64,000 bases of DNA from Opisthorchis felineus (taxonomy: Eukaryota > Platyhelminthes > Trematoda > Opisthorchiida > Opisthorchiidae). The notes beneath the pieces were generated by a model. It searched no databases. It saw nothing but the letters and a program-made list of their open reading frames with translations, and was not told where the DNA came from. Shown piece after piece: positions 1 through 12,546 of this stretch. Both the position numbers and the translations under genes were made by a program. Positions within the stretch are counted from its first letter, which is position 1. Each line of letters begins with the position of its first letter. The stretch lies in the NCBI GenBank assembly GCA_004794785.1, contig SJOL01007474.1, positions 222,884 through 286,883 on the forward strand, written 5' to 3'.

Positions 1-2900
1 AGAGTTCAGCAACGGCAAAACTAATAACGTAAAAAAAGAGCGACATTCCACCCGTCTAAAAATATCTTCGTCCGCGCAAATAGATTTGCTAACAATATGC
101 TCTTGTGGATAACGGTGAAAATCCGTTGAATAAATCAAAGAGCAAAGTTTCACGTGCTCAGTCTCAAGCACAGTGACGCTTATAATAGTGTTTCAAGGGT
201 ACAAAATGTCCAACTCTAATAATGGCATTGATTTTTAAACCGACGACAACTGATGGTCAGAGAATTGTAGCTTTCAAAATCCTCTCTTAGTTTTTGTTCT
301 ATCAACGGTATCAGTAACCTTCGGACTATTCGGACAATTGGCGATTTTCATGTTTAGTGAAGAAAGATAGGTTCAGATATGATGATTGCCTGTCTGTGAG
401 TTAAAATCTAACAACCCGGTTCTTCAGAAACCTCAAGCAACCCCTACTCTTACGCCTCCGCTGTCCAGACGTACAAACCTTCTTCAGTCTTTTAAGGAAA
501 TCTCTCTGATCAGCTGTACCTGTTTAAGGTTGATTCTAATGCTGCCGGTACATCCGCAAATTGGAACGCGTATTTTGACGTGATACGTCCACTTGTTTCA
601 GTTGCAGCCTCGATTATCTCAAATTTATTTGTGCACCAATCTCATTCTAAATCCGAAATCCTTATCGGCAATACTTGTTTTTTTGAAACGGCGCCTTATT
701 TATCAGACCGTACGGACGTGCACATTACACACAACAGCAAGACCACACACATTTGTTCTCCTCGAGTATGGGCCTACTTTTCTTCCCCGACCGAAATTGC
801 TTGTCTTTTTGTTATTTACACGGTCGGGCTGTAGAGATCCGAAGTGAGTCGGTGATCTAAACTTACCGCCAGTTGTAATAGAGGTTGTCGACCCCAATAG
901 GATTTGTGACGAGGCCGTATCCTGTCTTGATGTATTGAGGCTCGCACCTGTTAGCCAACAGTACGACTAAAGGTGGAGGACTGCACCCGTGAATCCTGAA
1001 TAAAGAATACTCGCTTCGTGGTAGAGCTCGGCCTTTAGTGGACAGATGTTTATTTATTCATATAACCTTACGCAATACTTTTTTGGCTGTGTTGTTGACT
1101 ACTACGCATGTAACATACTTAACGCCTAGACAAACACACTGATAAATCCGAAGTCATTCGCTCGACAGAAGATGTTGCACTGAGAAAATGCCCTCAATAA
1201 GATGGGCAACGTTCTTGACTGACTCCAGAGCGGGACACTTGATGTCATCAACAGACTGATAGCGACATTTCTGCGTGTTACTTTGCGTAAAAACTAGTAA
1301 CTGCAGCTGGCAGTTTGTTTTCGTGTTCACACTAGTCTACACTTTCTTCGTTCGACGAACTGATAAGATGCGCACGGTCAGCAGCAACAACATCACAGCA
1401 AAATTATCATGATGAGTTCTTGGGAGTTTGGGGAAAATCGATTACGCTGGCTAGTCATATTCCCCTTATATCTTGATCCTGATTTTTCAACATGTGCCTT
1501 GCCACAAAAGATAGCTGTGCTCATAAGCAGCAAACATTTTCTCACGTGATTAAATAATATTTCAACAAAACACAACATGAACGTTTTACGACGCGGGTTT
1601 ATTCTGTAGGACATGAACAATTTTGAATGACATTTTTCGTCAGAATAACGGTTTTAAGGGTTTAGAAAGTTGATCAAACGTGATAAGATATAAACTTATA
1701 ACATCTTCGTAAACAACCTCTTCATTAGCCAGACTGTCCTTCTTCAAACATGACAATAAAACGGCAGGACGTAAATTAAAAATATTAAAAGGCATACTCA
1801 AGGACAACTAATGAAGATTCGATGTCTGATCAAACATTCGTAAACTGTCTGGTGGAGCAATGCCTGATATGCTTTGTTGAATCGCCTCATGTACCGCATA
1901 ACTATGCCGACAAATGTTTCTGAATTTTCTGGTTAGTTCTATCTTAGTTGATAATAAGGTATTGAAAGATTGTATTTTCGCTTACATAACGAGATTCTTC
2001 TTGATTAAGGGTGTATGGAAAGCATCAGACTATAACAATACGAACAATTGTTGTAAGGCCTTTTAAAACGTGAACCTATGCCAAAAGACCAGGATGTGAA
2101 AAATTCAGGACAGCCTTTGGAAAATATCTACTGTATGCAGCTCAAACACTTCTTTTACTGACTTTTGGCCACACATTTTTCAAAGTAATAATTAAGGGTA
2201 CAATTATAAAGCGGATGTTTGGAGTGTATCAGGTATCTCAGTAGCGAAAATTTTTGCTACCATCAACTGGTTTGCTCGGCTACTTCTTGTGCTCGCCAAA
2301 TCATCATTTAGGAAGAGAAATGTTGTTTTCTGCGCGTCCTTCAGAATGACGCATAACAAGAGGTTGGGTATGTGTGACTTGGCATAAGAATGTGAAATGG
2401 TATTCGAAGAACCTGAGTGTTGTTAATTCGGTCGACTTTCCAGGAATCCCTCTAGGTGACCCCTTCTGCGTTTGGATGGTGACGTTGAAGGTATGGCAGA
2501 TAACTGATGTCAGTAAGGTTTATGCCGTTACTTTCCATCTAGAGACTCCAGGTACCTCTGAATGGTTCTGGTAGTTTTGTGGAAAGTCCTATCGCTGTCC
2601 ACTTTCGTCCGTTTCACCCTAAGGACTAACCACCTAAATAGCCATTGTCCAAGGACGATAGAAAAACATCAGTCTCAAGAATTATTCTATCTGAAAGCGA
2701 TGATAGTCAATTCAGAAAATAAATTCCATGTAACATTTTTGCTTCGTAACACCGTCGACTGTCACATCATTAGTTGATGATGCATTGAATAACATCAGGA
2801 ACGATGTTGCAGAGTCGTATGCACGGAAACAAGTAAATGTAGCAGAGTTTGGCGAGTGACAATTTCAAATTTTCAGGGTCCACATCAGTTGGCACACTAA
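1..2900. other. AT-rich stretch with no supported gene
   Basis: I find no recognisable protein, RNA gene or transposon here. Several open frames of 60-85 codons (for example 580-834 +) overlap each other in different frames and have the length expected by chance. A pyrimidine-rich CAG precedes the 580-834 frame, but no donor site or second exon supports it. The stretch is best read as intergenic or intronic DNA. Confidence 0.6.
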
Positions 2901-2921
2901 AGCACGGAATCTTTATTGCAG

Positions 2922-3095
2922 CCGAATTACATCTGGTTAAGATTAATCCTTAAACAAGCGCAAATAATATTGCATCATTTTGATTCTTACAGAAGGTCCG
3001 TGCGCCTGTTTAATGAAAGCAAACACCCACTTTTGCGTACAGTTGGATATCAGTCCGTTTCAAAATCTTTTCTTTGCTGGTGCCTAATAAGCGAG
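2922..3095 (+). CDS. candidate internal exon, product not recognised
   Basis: This is a 174-bp, 58-codon stop-free segment. It starts right after the acceptor-like ctttattgcag and ends at GCGAG followed by gtaaaa, a usable donor; both ends are phase 0. The peptide starts PNYIWLRLILKQ and is rich in hydrophobic and basic residues, with a paired Cys (LCWC) near the end. I recognise no domain, and no partner exon in matching phase was found nearby. A chance open frame between chance splice-like sites is a real alternative, because frames this long are expected at random in DNA of this composition. Confidence 0.2.
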
Positions 3096-4099
3096 GTAAA
3101 AATACGCACACTAACAAAATTTCTATAGTTTGTAAGGTATAAAAACTTCGACTCAGCGCAGTAAGATGAACCAGGCGTTAGTGGACCTCCAGTGATTGTG
3201 AAATGCGTGTATGTTAGTCGGTTTGTGTCGTCAGTCATCTGAAGCTGGTCAGTTATTTACGAAGACCCAAGTTCCTGCACAGAATAAACAAAAACTCATC
3301 GGACCACTCCTGTGACACAACCACCTTTTGAAAATAAAGCTAGTCACAAAAAGCCCACTAACTGCCCGTAGATCACAGCTGGGATTTTGCAACCGGTGGG
3401 TGTATTTGCAGCCTGGAGACTCTTGAGGTGCTGGAGAAATAGGTGCCACCACAATAGGGCATAAAACTTCCAAAACGTCGTGGAGCGCCTTCTGACAACA
3501 ATCCCGAGTTTAATTCTGCACTGCGCTCCAAATTCACTTGAAGCTGCAATTAAAACACCCCGAAAGCAGGATGAGACCTGAAACAGGTGTATTCGTCACG
3601 GTGCTTTAGTTTGCCTTTTGCGCAATCTTGCGAATTTCTTCGACCAATCTTGTCAAAAATACCAAACAGACTACCTTGCTTAATAAAACACAAATGATTT
3701 GTCGCTAGATGTTTCTCCCCAGACGGATGCATAACCACCTCTATTATGCTGAAACAACATGATGCCAAGAGATTTCGGAAAAAAATGTTTGACGTTTTGC
3801 GCACATACAGGCATGGAAAACTATTTCGAGAGATCCAGTGAACTGGTGGCTTTTCCAAAGTAATTGGTAATCATGACTTTGTGAGTCAGTCGTATTTGTC
3901 CTTTGTATGTAGTATTGCCTCTCCAGAAAGGCTTAAGGATATGCTGGAGTCAGAATCCTTTTTGTCCATAGCTTTAGTTGAGCGGTCTTATGATTGTCAA
4001 AATGTCCTTCACCGACCTTTCAAAGAACGCTAGACTCAAGCAAACCCTAGGAGTGGAAACCTCATAGCCATGCCTTACCTACTTGAAGTTAATTACCCA

Positions 4100-4474
4100 T
4101 TACAAACTCATGTGACAGGACGTGTCAACCACAAATAAGTCATGGTGTCGGTCTTTAGCTATAGGACTTAATAGATGAACTTGCACACATTCAACTTGAG
4201 TCTCAATTTGAGGAGCGAACGCCTGTCCCGCAGAACAGACGAAAGTGTCATCTTTACTCCATGGTGAATTCACAATAAAAGTTATGTTATCCTGGAACAC
4301 TGGTGATAAAAAGACATTACGATCAGTCATACCATTTGGATCTACAAAAACTAAACTATCGTTAAGACCGGATGTGAAGCAACTCAGACAAGAAGTTTGA
4401 ATACCCATGCTGTGAGAACCAGTCATCCGTAAAAAAACACTTCCACAGAGATTTTCACACAGAGGGCGGACCAC
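4100..4474 (-). CDS. candidate exon, possible extracellular protein segment
   Basis: A 124-codon open frame on the minus strand. A CAG acceptor-like site (ttctcacag) lies about 23 codons in, just before the peptide MGIQTSCLSCF. From there the segment has several Cys, an NIT glycosylation sequon (DNITF) and alternating hydrophobic residues, which would suit an extracellular fold. No family is recognised. It ends in a TAA just after ATGAGTTT, with a GTAATG overlapping the stop as a possible donor. Its length is not significant on its own (several frames this long are expected by chance), so this is a weak call. Confidence 0.2.
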   Translation of the reverse strand: MVRPLCENLCGSVFLRMTGSHSMGIQTSCLSCFTSGLNDSLVFVDPNGMTDRNVFLSPVFQDNITFIVNSPWSKDDTFVCSAGQAFAPQIETQVECVQVHLLSPIAKDRHHDLFVVDTSCHMSL

Positions 4475-4679
4475 AGTTAACTGGTGTATAGACTATATAT
4501 ATGTATGAACATTTCGCTCCGGTTTGACGTACGATATTTCCTCAGTCCTACGAAGAGAGAATTTCAGGAGAGAAAAGCATGCTTACATTAAAGAATTTGG
4601 GATAGATGTTAAGGCGAATATTGGCTAGTTTAAGCAAAATTTGCACTATGGCTAGGCATATTCACAAATTTTACAACAG

Positions 4680-4823
4680 AGAAATAGACATTTATGATCA
4701 GAAATATGGCCGCGTGACTACTGCCAGAATCTCAAAAAGATTAAGCATTGACTTCCGCAACGAAGCTGGGCACAGTTTGAGGCTCACCACTAAATTACTT
4801 CCAAAAGGGGAAAACTCCCCCAG
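4680..4823 (+). CDS. candidate internal exon, product not recognised
   Basis: A 144-bp segment bounded by acceptor attttacaacag and donor CCCCCAG/gtggca. Its length is a multiple of three, so it would be a symmetric exon. The peptide begins EIDIYDQKYGRVTTARI and ends KLLPKGENSP; it is charged and without low complexity, which makes it look more protein-like than the surrounding frames. I do not recognise the family. It lies on the strand opposite the candidate at 4,100-4,474, so at most one is likely to belong to any given gene. There is no supporting neighbour exon. Confidence 0.25.
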
Positions 4824-7449
4824 GTGGCATGTAACTGCTCTTATCTGGAATTTGCCGATTATATTTATTTAACAGGTGGGACACCAAATAAGGGCAATTA
4901 CCTAAGCAGCTCACTGGTGCATACCATATCCACAAGACTCGGAGTTGTGCTGAGGGCACCTAGGACTTCGTAAGAGTGGGAAGGTATATGCGATGTAGTA
5001 TATGTAGCTTCATGGTTGATTGAACTATGTTATTCTTAACAAGAGTCGCACGATAAATCAAGTTACCCTATTATATTTCTGTGGAGTTCAGAAAGATTGA
5101 CCCTCTCGAAAGTCACAGTAGGGTGTAGGATGTTCCGAATCTCCCCTCCACGCACACACACAAAACACACTGGGATAAACTGACTTCACTTGCAGTATGA
5201 GGGCACAACTGAAACTAAAACAACACAAAGGAGTCTGTTCCATCCTTGAGATACATCCCACAAAGGGCTTACGCGTATCACAAGATTCGTCCCCATGTGA
5301 GCCGCCTGAGGTTCGCGGATGTCCTAGAGATCAACAATCATCCACCAGTAAATCGCTTTCGGATCTCATCTATACTTAGAGGTGCAACAAATGGGCATCT
5401 GTCAAATTATGGCGAAATGCTGGGGACCTTCCAATCATTCTGGATGACCACCTGTTCTGCGCATGTGACACCAGTTTTTTTTTTAATTTCTAGTAAAGCG
5501 TAATACAAATAACATTTGTTAGCAAATTAAATTAGGGATAAAATTAAAATCAAGTATTTGTCTCTCTGTTTAGGATAGAGAGAACAATCCATGTCGTAAT
5601 CGGTACCAAGTATTTAAGGGCTACGTGTTAACTGCAAATCCAATGCAACATAAAAACATAATTTGTCGCCATCAGATGTTTCTTGGTAAGTTCAAGTGCT
5701 AAATGAGACAGTCGACCATCTCTCTCACTAATCATAACCTATTGAACAAAATCATCCTCCAGTTTAGCTTAGGTTGATACTGAAGATACAAAATATCTTT
5801 TTCTGATATGACGTTAACTACAGACAGCAAGAACACACAAATCACAAAGGGTCCAACACGTTAGCGTAATCTCCGTATTTCCAAAAATAACAGTCCTAAA
5901 ATAGGAGATATGTATGGTTGTTTAGATATAAGGACTTATAAGAGTCTCCCGCCAAAATATTTCAGTTTACAGCTGGGTACTAAACTCCGCAGACAGACGA
6001 TTAAGTGTTGAAGTACAAAATAAGATCGACAAAAATTTTGGGATCATTCCTACGTGGCTAGTCTTGAACCTAGCAGTGCGCTCTGAAAGCATTTTCTCCA
6101 AACTTGTTAGTATAAGTAAAGAAGAGACCTTCTACTGCTAGATTACCGCAAACTGCATGGACTTCAGTTTGTTAAAACAAACTCCTTAAACGACACCGGT
6201 CGGCACCTATCCGGACAGTTTTTATTGGGTTTCATAGATGTACTTGTTAGATTAACTAGTTCATGATTGGCCGAATTTTCATTGTCGGGCTTTCTTCAGA
6301 TATGACCTAACAATGGGACGAACGTTATTGTCATTTTCCTCCTGTTCACGGACTTCTGTAACAAGATGTTACATCTGCTTTCTATGAACTCGTATTCACT
6401 GCTTTACCAGCGTATTTTGTACTGGCAATAAGTTACTATAAAGTAAATAAATGTATAGGATAAATATGGACACTCAGGGAAAATAGGCGTTACTGAGGAG
6501 TGCACTGGGTGTTACTAATTTTCTTAAGGGCTCGTAAGACTACTAATGTGCTCCTATGTTCATTCAAGAAGCTCCGATCATCAACATTCGATTCAAGTAG
6601 AATAACGAGAAAAACAATAAATACTCCCTGCTTTTTGGTAAAATTTACGCGAGTATTCACAGAAAACTTGATTTGAAAACATTAAATATCTCCATTCAAG
6701 CAATCTGATTAAAGCTAGTATGGATTACCACAATTTGAGTTGTATTGTTTTCATTCACAGAGAACTATTTGTTGTTTCATCTGTCCAGTTCATTGAGGCA
6801 TCTCGGGTCGTGACCACATTCAAACTATGTCACTCAACCTACAGAAATTAGTCTTGTAACCGCAGAAGGTGGAATTCCAGCACCTTTGAAAATGTGTGCA
6901 AAACAAATCAGCGACCGCCCAGCAGAATGTTACTAATTGATCCATACAGCTCTACAAAGAAGGAACTACTGCATTCAACAAATCGAAAGAATGTATTCAA
7001 AATATGGCAGAGACGGTAGAACGACTCACAAAATACGGCTAATTATTGATGCAGAATGCACAGAACAGTGCCGTTGGAAAGCGATCTTTGGATTCACTGT
7101 TCATCGGAGGCATAATTTTAACCGGAAACGTTTGCAAATCTGCACTGCTAAACTAATATGGTTAGTTACACCTATTCCATTTCACCCTATTCCATTTCTT
7201 TTTGCATGCCTCACGAAAGTAGAAAGCAGATCAATTCACACTTTGTTCAGCTTAATAGTTCATTGTGCAGAGGTTATCAGAAACGGTGGAAAGAAGTTTC
7301 CTGTGTGCGCTGACTCCTGAGGAGAGGGTCTAACATTTGCAAATATTCTCCAAATACCACCCAGTGTCTAGCTACCATACCACCCTAAGGAAACACGATG
7401 GCTGAGATTCTGGCAGGCTACCAACGGTTAGACAGAAGCAGTCAGGGTG
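4824..7449. other. no supported gene
   Basis: AT-rich DNA with stop codons in all frames at the density expected by chance. A 127-codon frame at 6,937-7,320 (+) has no splice support and no recognisable domain. Nothing else is seen. Confidence 0.55.
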
Positions 7450-7516
7450 CGAGGTTGGGTTTGAACCACGGGCCTTCTGGTCGGTAATTCTACGCCATAA
7501 CTACTAAGCTACCTCG
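7450..7516 (-). repeat. tRNA-like head of a SINE (or tRNA pseudogene)
   Basis: Read on the minus strand, a 6-bp acceptor-like stem CGAGGT/ACCTCG encloses an A-box-like TAGCTTAGTAGTTATGGC and a B-box-like GGTTCAAACCC (plus-strand 7,457-7,467), the two internal RNA polymerase III promoter blocks. The 67-nt spacing fits a tRNA but the D arm and anticodon arm are irregular, so a functional tRNA is unlikely. The sequence continues without a terminator into a body toward 7,360 (starting CACCCTGACTGCTTC), as expected for a tRNA-derived SINE. No second copy was found in the window. Confidence 0.55.
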
Positions 7517-10315
7517 AGCTCAGCAGTCAACATTAGGCTCCTTAGATGATCTTTTTACAGAGGGCAAGCTCTCCCAATATAAGCATCAGTTTTCCATAAA
7601 TATCAAATCTACTTTCCGTAAAACTTGGCCACTCAGCTGTTCGATCGTAGTTCGGTATGTTCCTCCTACCCCTTGGAACCATCACTTGGAAAACAATTGC
7701 TACCAGAAGCTAGATACTCCTACCAAATTAGAAGTGTATGCTCGTTTACCATTGCCGATTTCTGTTGTATCACCTATTATAAAACATCCGTGATGGTTTG
7801 TTATCTCAAGTTCCTTACAATTATTGCAAAAAGTACGCATCCAAACATAATGTGCTATGTACAGCTCAGTGACATATACCAGACAACCCGGGACTTGAAA
7901 TCCGCGTTGGTTCATCGTTGAAATACCCTTAACAGTGCGGGGACCCCAAATCATCACCGTCCAAGGAGACCGATGTATCCATCTTGAAGGGAGTTGGTTG
8001 CTGGGTGGAAGCAGCGGCAGTAGTAGTGTAATAGCCCCGCGATATTCTGACCGGCAGGTAAATGAGTTTAGTTTGCTAACCAGGTAGTTCACTGTTGTCC
8101 TTGGATGATAAATCGTAAGAGTAAATCACACAAACATGCTTCAGTTGATTACGTTTGTGACAGTCAAATAGTGAGTGTCCTCTGTGACCAACCATTACCT
8201 ACTACATCTTGGTTTGCACGCTGTTGTGCGCTCACAGAACACAATTCGACTATTTAACCTCTACCAATCCCTGCCTAATCCCAGGGTTGATACGAATCAA
8301 GCTTCGAGGACCGTCTGTCCTCTTTCTGTATGACATGCCATTCTAGTGAAAGCAGGTAATACGGCACTGTAAAACGATATAGTGCATCTCCATATCCCTA
8401 CTGTACTCATTAGGAAAGCAAAATCATGCATTATCAGCAGCGTAAAATGATGGTTTCGATATTTGAAACTACACAAGGAAACCTAAATACAAGGAGAACT
8501 GGTTCATTTTTGCTCCTGCAGTGAACTTTGCAGTTTTTGACATGATTTGATGGACGGTGGCTGGATTAGGCTAAACGATGTACATTCTTTTCAAGGTCAT
8601 CAACGGATGGCCCGCAAACCACGAATCTCGTCCAAAAACTTTACGGTAAGCTGTCGTGCACTGTATCAAATGAAATGTCTAAGGATAGGTCCTGCTATTG
8701 AAAAGACCACTGGCATTATATCTGGCTGATTCTCTTACCTGGTAATGGGCGAAACATGAAGGAAACAAGTCTAACTTTAGCAGATCATCAAGCACAACTC
8801 TTGCGTTGAGCAACGGGCAAATCTTGAAAATGATCCTGGAACTCTTTCAGAAAGAACATGGCTTAGTGATAGACCTGACACCAAACGTAACATAGATCAA
8901 CGGAGAATGAACGTAAACTTTACAGTACTTTAGAAGTAGGCAGTTCTGTGACACAAAAAGTCATAGATTCCTTTGTTACATTTATATTTCACTTTATTTA
9001 GTAGGCTTAGGGCAACTGCAGTGGCATCCTAGTGCCCGAAGGGCGGATACATAAACCTTCGGTATCATGGAGTTGTTTGCATGGATGTTCATTATTGAAG
9101 AAGGTTTTAATGCTTACCCCGATTCCATTTCTTCCAGTGATTAATAGACAAAAAGCCGTCGTTGATTACCACCGGCCCGTAACATTTCCTGCTAAAGCCT
9201 CACCGTCCTATATTCTAAAATTCTAAACTTCTAGAGTTGATCGTTTCTGTGATGGTATACATTTTTTCCAGGTAATGGCGTTATGGCTGAAAAGTTGGAA
9301 AACAAGTGCATCAGAATGTAAAGGTGGAGGTGCGGTCCCAGTGATTCGTGCGTCTTTGAAGTGACACTATAAAATTCACGTTAGTCGGTTAGGCAGCAGA
9401 CATACTGTTTATCGCGACATTGTGACCAACCAGCTCTAGCTGCAGCCACGATAAGTTAGATGGACGAATCAATGTGGATGTGGCAAAATATGGATTTACC
9501 CAGGTTGTTTATCATAACACTGTGCGTTCATGATTTTTCTTAAGAAACAGTTCACAGAAATTCAAGCCAAAACTGTATTTCAACGTTGCTGAATCAAATA
9601 ACCCACGAAACATCCATTATATATAGCGCACTTTCCCAAAGTAAACGTCGACATAGGGGCTTTGGTGCATAGTGACCGATAGATGTGTTATCTGCGGGGT
9701 GCACCGCTACACAATCAATGTCGAGCGGATTCAGTATTCCTCCTCACCAGTGGCTGCATTCGTAGGTGAGAAGTTTACCCACACTCTCGTAAAATGGAGT
9801 GGATTGCGCAATCTAGCAGCAAACGAAGACTGATCTAACAATCAAAGGCCACACGTGCGATGTGGAAAACGTAAAAAATTTTGGCGTATGGAGACGCGAG
9901 ATACAGAAACAAGCTTCTGGAAGCATGGTACTCCACGGCGGATTCGATCAACTGATGCACTGAACTAGATCCTGTTTAAGCACCACTGCATGCAAAGAAC
10001 CAACATCCTAACCAGAATACTCAAGGAGAGCCGAATGTCGGCTCCACAAACCAAGGAGCAAGGAACTACTTGGAGTCGGATCAACAAAGTCACAAGCATA
10101 AACCCAGAGGGGTCAAGGACAGGGGTCACTCCAGCATCGACCAGAGTACGAGGGCAGGGGAAACCAAGCTCAAAGTCCACGTGGTCATCGATCAATCAGG
10201 ACGCAAGATAACAGAATAACCAGTGGAACCGTCCGACCAGAAAACTAATCGTGATTGAAGGTCAGCCCCGACTAGCAGCACGTATATTAACACACACGTA
10301 ACACTACTCAACGCA
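7517..10315. other. no supported gene
   Basis: Open frames on both strands overlap (for example 7,625-7,921 + and 7,700-8,092 -) and none shows a domain or paired splice sites. The stretch around 9,990-10,340 is locally purine- and C-rich with few T runs, but I find no repeat partner for it. It is likely intergenic or intronic. Confidence 0.5.
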
Positions 10316-10361
10316 CAAGCACCGACCTATCGCTAAGCTCCACCAGGCCCCCTAAGAAAAC

Positions 10362-10392
10362 ACTGATGACGCCACCTCGATTGGTGCTGAAA
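10362..10392 (+). repeat. hammerhead-like hairpin, long-spaced variant
   Basis: CTGATGA is followed after 19 nt by GAAAC. The intervening bases can form an imperfect stem (GCcACC with GGTGC, one bulge) around a short loop, so the arrangement resembles a hammerhead core with a longer stem II. The GAAAC continues into GTTTGCAATC and no cleavage triplet with a matching stem I is evident. It may be a degenerate hammerhead or a structured repeat end that only resembles one. The spacing differs from the five N14 copies, so the relationship is uncertain. Confidence 0.3.
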
Positions 10393-10765
10393 CGTTTGCA
10401 ATCAAACTGCCCAGCTCAGCCAACAAACCTGCGACCCACTACGCTACGTGAGTTACCAACATTCTCTTCTATAGCATATACAAAAACCTCTGATCAGCTG
10501 GTTCTGACAGCTTCGAACACATTACCGCGGTACAGTAGTTTCATCTTTTACAACTCATTTAGGTGACGTGAGGAAGAATACAAACGAAACATTCACGTAG
10601 CAATTTTCTGCAATTTTACTCACTGTTGGCAGTGGCGGAATCGATTTGTCAGATTGCTTTACTCAAGTATGCGATAAATTTTTTAATGCAAAACGACCTC
10701 TTCCGTCTTTCGCATCAAGTGGAATAAGCCGTTCATAAGAGGTGAAGAACAGCCGACAGTCTTAC

Positions 10766-10862
10766 CAGAGGCTTTATTGATTACAGGATGGTTTGTCCAC
10801 GTTGCAGGTGCGTGAGCGAAGGGTAGTTTTTGGTATTGTATCAGGGTTAGTTGAGAATTCGC
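10766..10862 (-). CDS. candidate internal exon, product not recognised
   Basis: On the minus strand a 97-bp stop-free segment follows an acceptor-like CAG (context aatactcag) and ends at GCCTCTG/gtaaga, a good donor. It enters in phase 0 and leaves in phase 1. The peptide begins ANSQLTLIQYQKLPF. No domain is recognised and the acceptor has only a short pyrimidine tract. It lies inside a 102-codon open frame (10,683-10,991) that may simply be a chance frame. Confidence 0.18.
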
Positions 10863-11269
10863 CTGAGTATTAACTTCATTTGTTCCCGGGACCTCTAATC
10901 TACGTTCCTTTTGCGCTCCACAAAGCAGAAATATTCTACCACTTACGATAACTATGAGCCTCGAAAAATTGGTGGTTATCAAATCCTTCACGAAAATCGT
11001 GGGAATCTTCCGGCGGTTAAGTAACTATTTACTAGTAACACGGGTATTGCTGGTAGTTCACGAGTTTTCTTGGGGTGCTGGAGACCTTGTGGTTAGTAGC
11101 ACAACATTCGGACCACAACATTCGGCCAAAAGTGACTGATCAGCAGTGTGGTCGATATAAACTAGGACACGACAGACCCACACCCATGCTGAATTCATAC
11201 AATAAGTCTAATTATGGGTTCATCATTTGGATGTTCATCCGCTTACGTCCAAATAGTATAAATTTGAAA

Positions 11270-11420
11270 TTCTACTCCGAAGGTCGTGGGCTGCAGGTTC
11301 ATGACAGTCACGTCGCTGATGAGTGCTAAAAGGGACGAAACAGCTGCAAGGTGCTTCTTAGTGTTTCAGGACAGACTGACTGTACTTTCAGGACGGAATT
11401 CATGTTTAGATCCATATCGA
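11270..11420 (+). repeat. dispersed repeat with tRNA-like B box and decayed hammerhead core
   Basis: The segment CTCCGAAGGTCGTGGG followed by GCAGGTTCATGAC resembles the 3' half of a tRNA with a B-box. Directly downstream is CTGATGA (11,316-11,322), a 14-nt partly paired spacer, then GAAAC (11,337-11,341). The downstream part matches 36,824-36,890: both share the core, the N14 spacing and then GTGCTTCTYAG and TTTCAG at the same distance. A pol III head joined to a hammerhead is the architecture known for schistosome SINE-like satellite DNA. Two stem II pairs are broken here and no cleavage triplet is evident, so ribozyme activity is not claimed. Confidence 0.55.
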
Positions 11421-12339
11421 AATTCCCTCATACTGCTGACTAACAATTTACTGGCATTCCACTCCCAGAAAATCTTTGACGCATTTGTCCAAACCAAACA
11501 TGCCGGCATGGGTTTCAGGCTTTAGTTGGACATAGTGGTCTTGAATCTCCTCATCTGTGCCTTGGTGAGACTCTTTTTATCAACCCAAAATTAGTAAAAT
11601 TAATGCTTTTTCTAGAAGAATACAAATTAGCGTTTTCTTTATCACATGCAGTAAGGCTTATGACATTAACATTTTGAGCTGCTTTGATGTCCGTTTGAAT
11701 TCAAAGTTGAGGCATTAGAGGAAAATATGTTAGCAGTAAGCATAATGATTACAGACAGGGATATGTACAGTAGAAGAACAATTTAAAGTTCACAACACTT
11801 CCTGGTCCTATCGGATCTCTTTATGGGGTATTACTGACGTGTCTAGTTACACATCGTGAGTTATAGGAGCAATTTCAACAGCAGTTTTACTCCCTGAACG
11901 AAAGGAAAAAAGGTAGATCTTGTTAACTCCATGTTAGAGAAAATACAGTAAAACTCTGTATGCTTGTCGTAAAACACTATGTTCAAGGATTGGAAGAAAG
12001 AAGATGGCTGTGAACTTTATCCACAATTGCCTGAAAAGGAGTTGTACAATTACGGCAAGTTGATTTTGAAAGGGCTGGTCAGGTTTGACTACAGATTTGT
12101 ACGGGCAAACCTTTTCAAAAAAGATTTCAGGTAGAATTTTATCACTGCAATGAACAGAGTGATGATCATGCAATGCTCATAACCGAGACTGTTAACTTAC
12201 ATCCACACACTGTTACATCAAAAGCAAAGCCTCTGTTACGCTTCACTTGCATTTTCAACCAGTATGTTTTTAGGATATTGTGCATTGGGATATATGAATG
12301 TGCGCACGGACAGTGCGTGCATTACTACTTGGTTTGTAG

Positions 12340-12546
12340 ATGGATTTTTATATGATAAGACGCCGATTTACACCTGATATCCTGAGATGTATCGAAATGG
12401 CAAACCGTCCGGTGAATAAAATGTTTAGTCTCCCTACAATGCATGATAAAACTTTATCTCATTCTCTCTACAGATTGACTGAAAATCCAAAGCTACGTGC
12501 TCTGCTTCAGGATAAGCTGTACTGTCCTGTGCCAGACCAAATGTAA
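12340..12546 (+). CDS. candidate exon with stop codon, product not recognised
   Basis: After the acceptor-like ctacttggtttgtag the frame reads 68 codons to a TAA. The peptide starts MDFYMIRRRFTPDIL and ends QDKLYCPVPDQM; it has a mixed charged composition that looks protein-like. No domain is recognised, no AATAAA follows within the next few hundred bases, and no upstream exon was matched. A terminal coding exon and a chance frame are both possible. Confidence 0.2.
   Translation: MDFYMIRRRFTPDILRCIEMANRPVNKMFSLPTMHDKTLSHSLYRLTENPKLRALLQDKLYCPVPDQM

Noticed and set aside
6937..7320. 127-codon plus-strand frame
   Set aside because: No acceptor, donor or domain; contains a repetitive CCTATTCCATTTC segment; length not significant.
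7700..8092. 130-codon minus-strand frame
   Set aside because: Overlaps a 98-codon plus-strand frame, has no recognisable domain or paired splice sites, and its length is expected by chance in this composition.
11316..11341. Active hammerhead at 11.3 kb
   Set aside because: Stem II has broken pairs and no cleavage triplet with a matching stem I was found, so only a decayed core is claimed.
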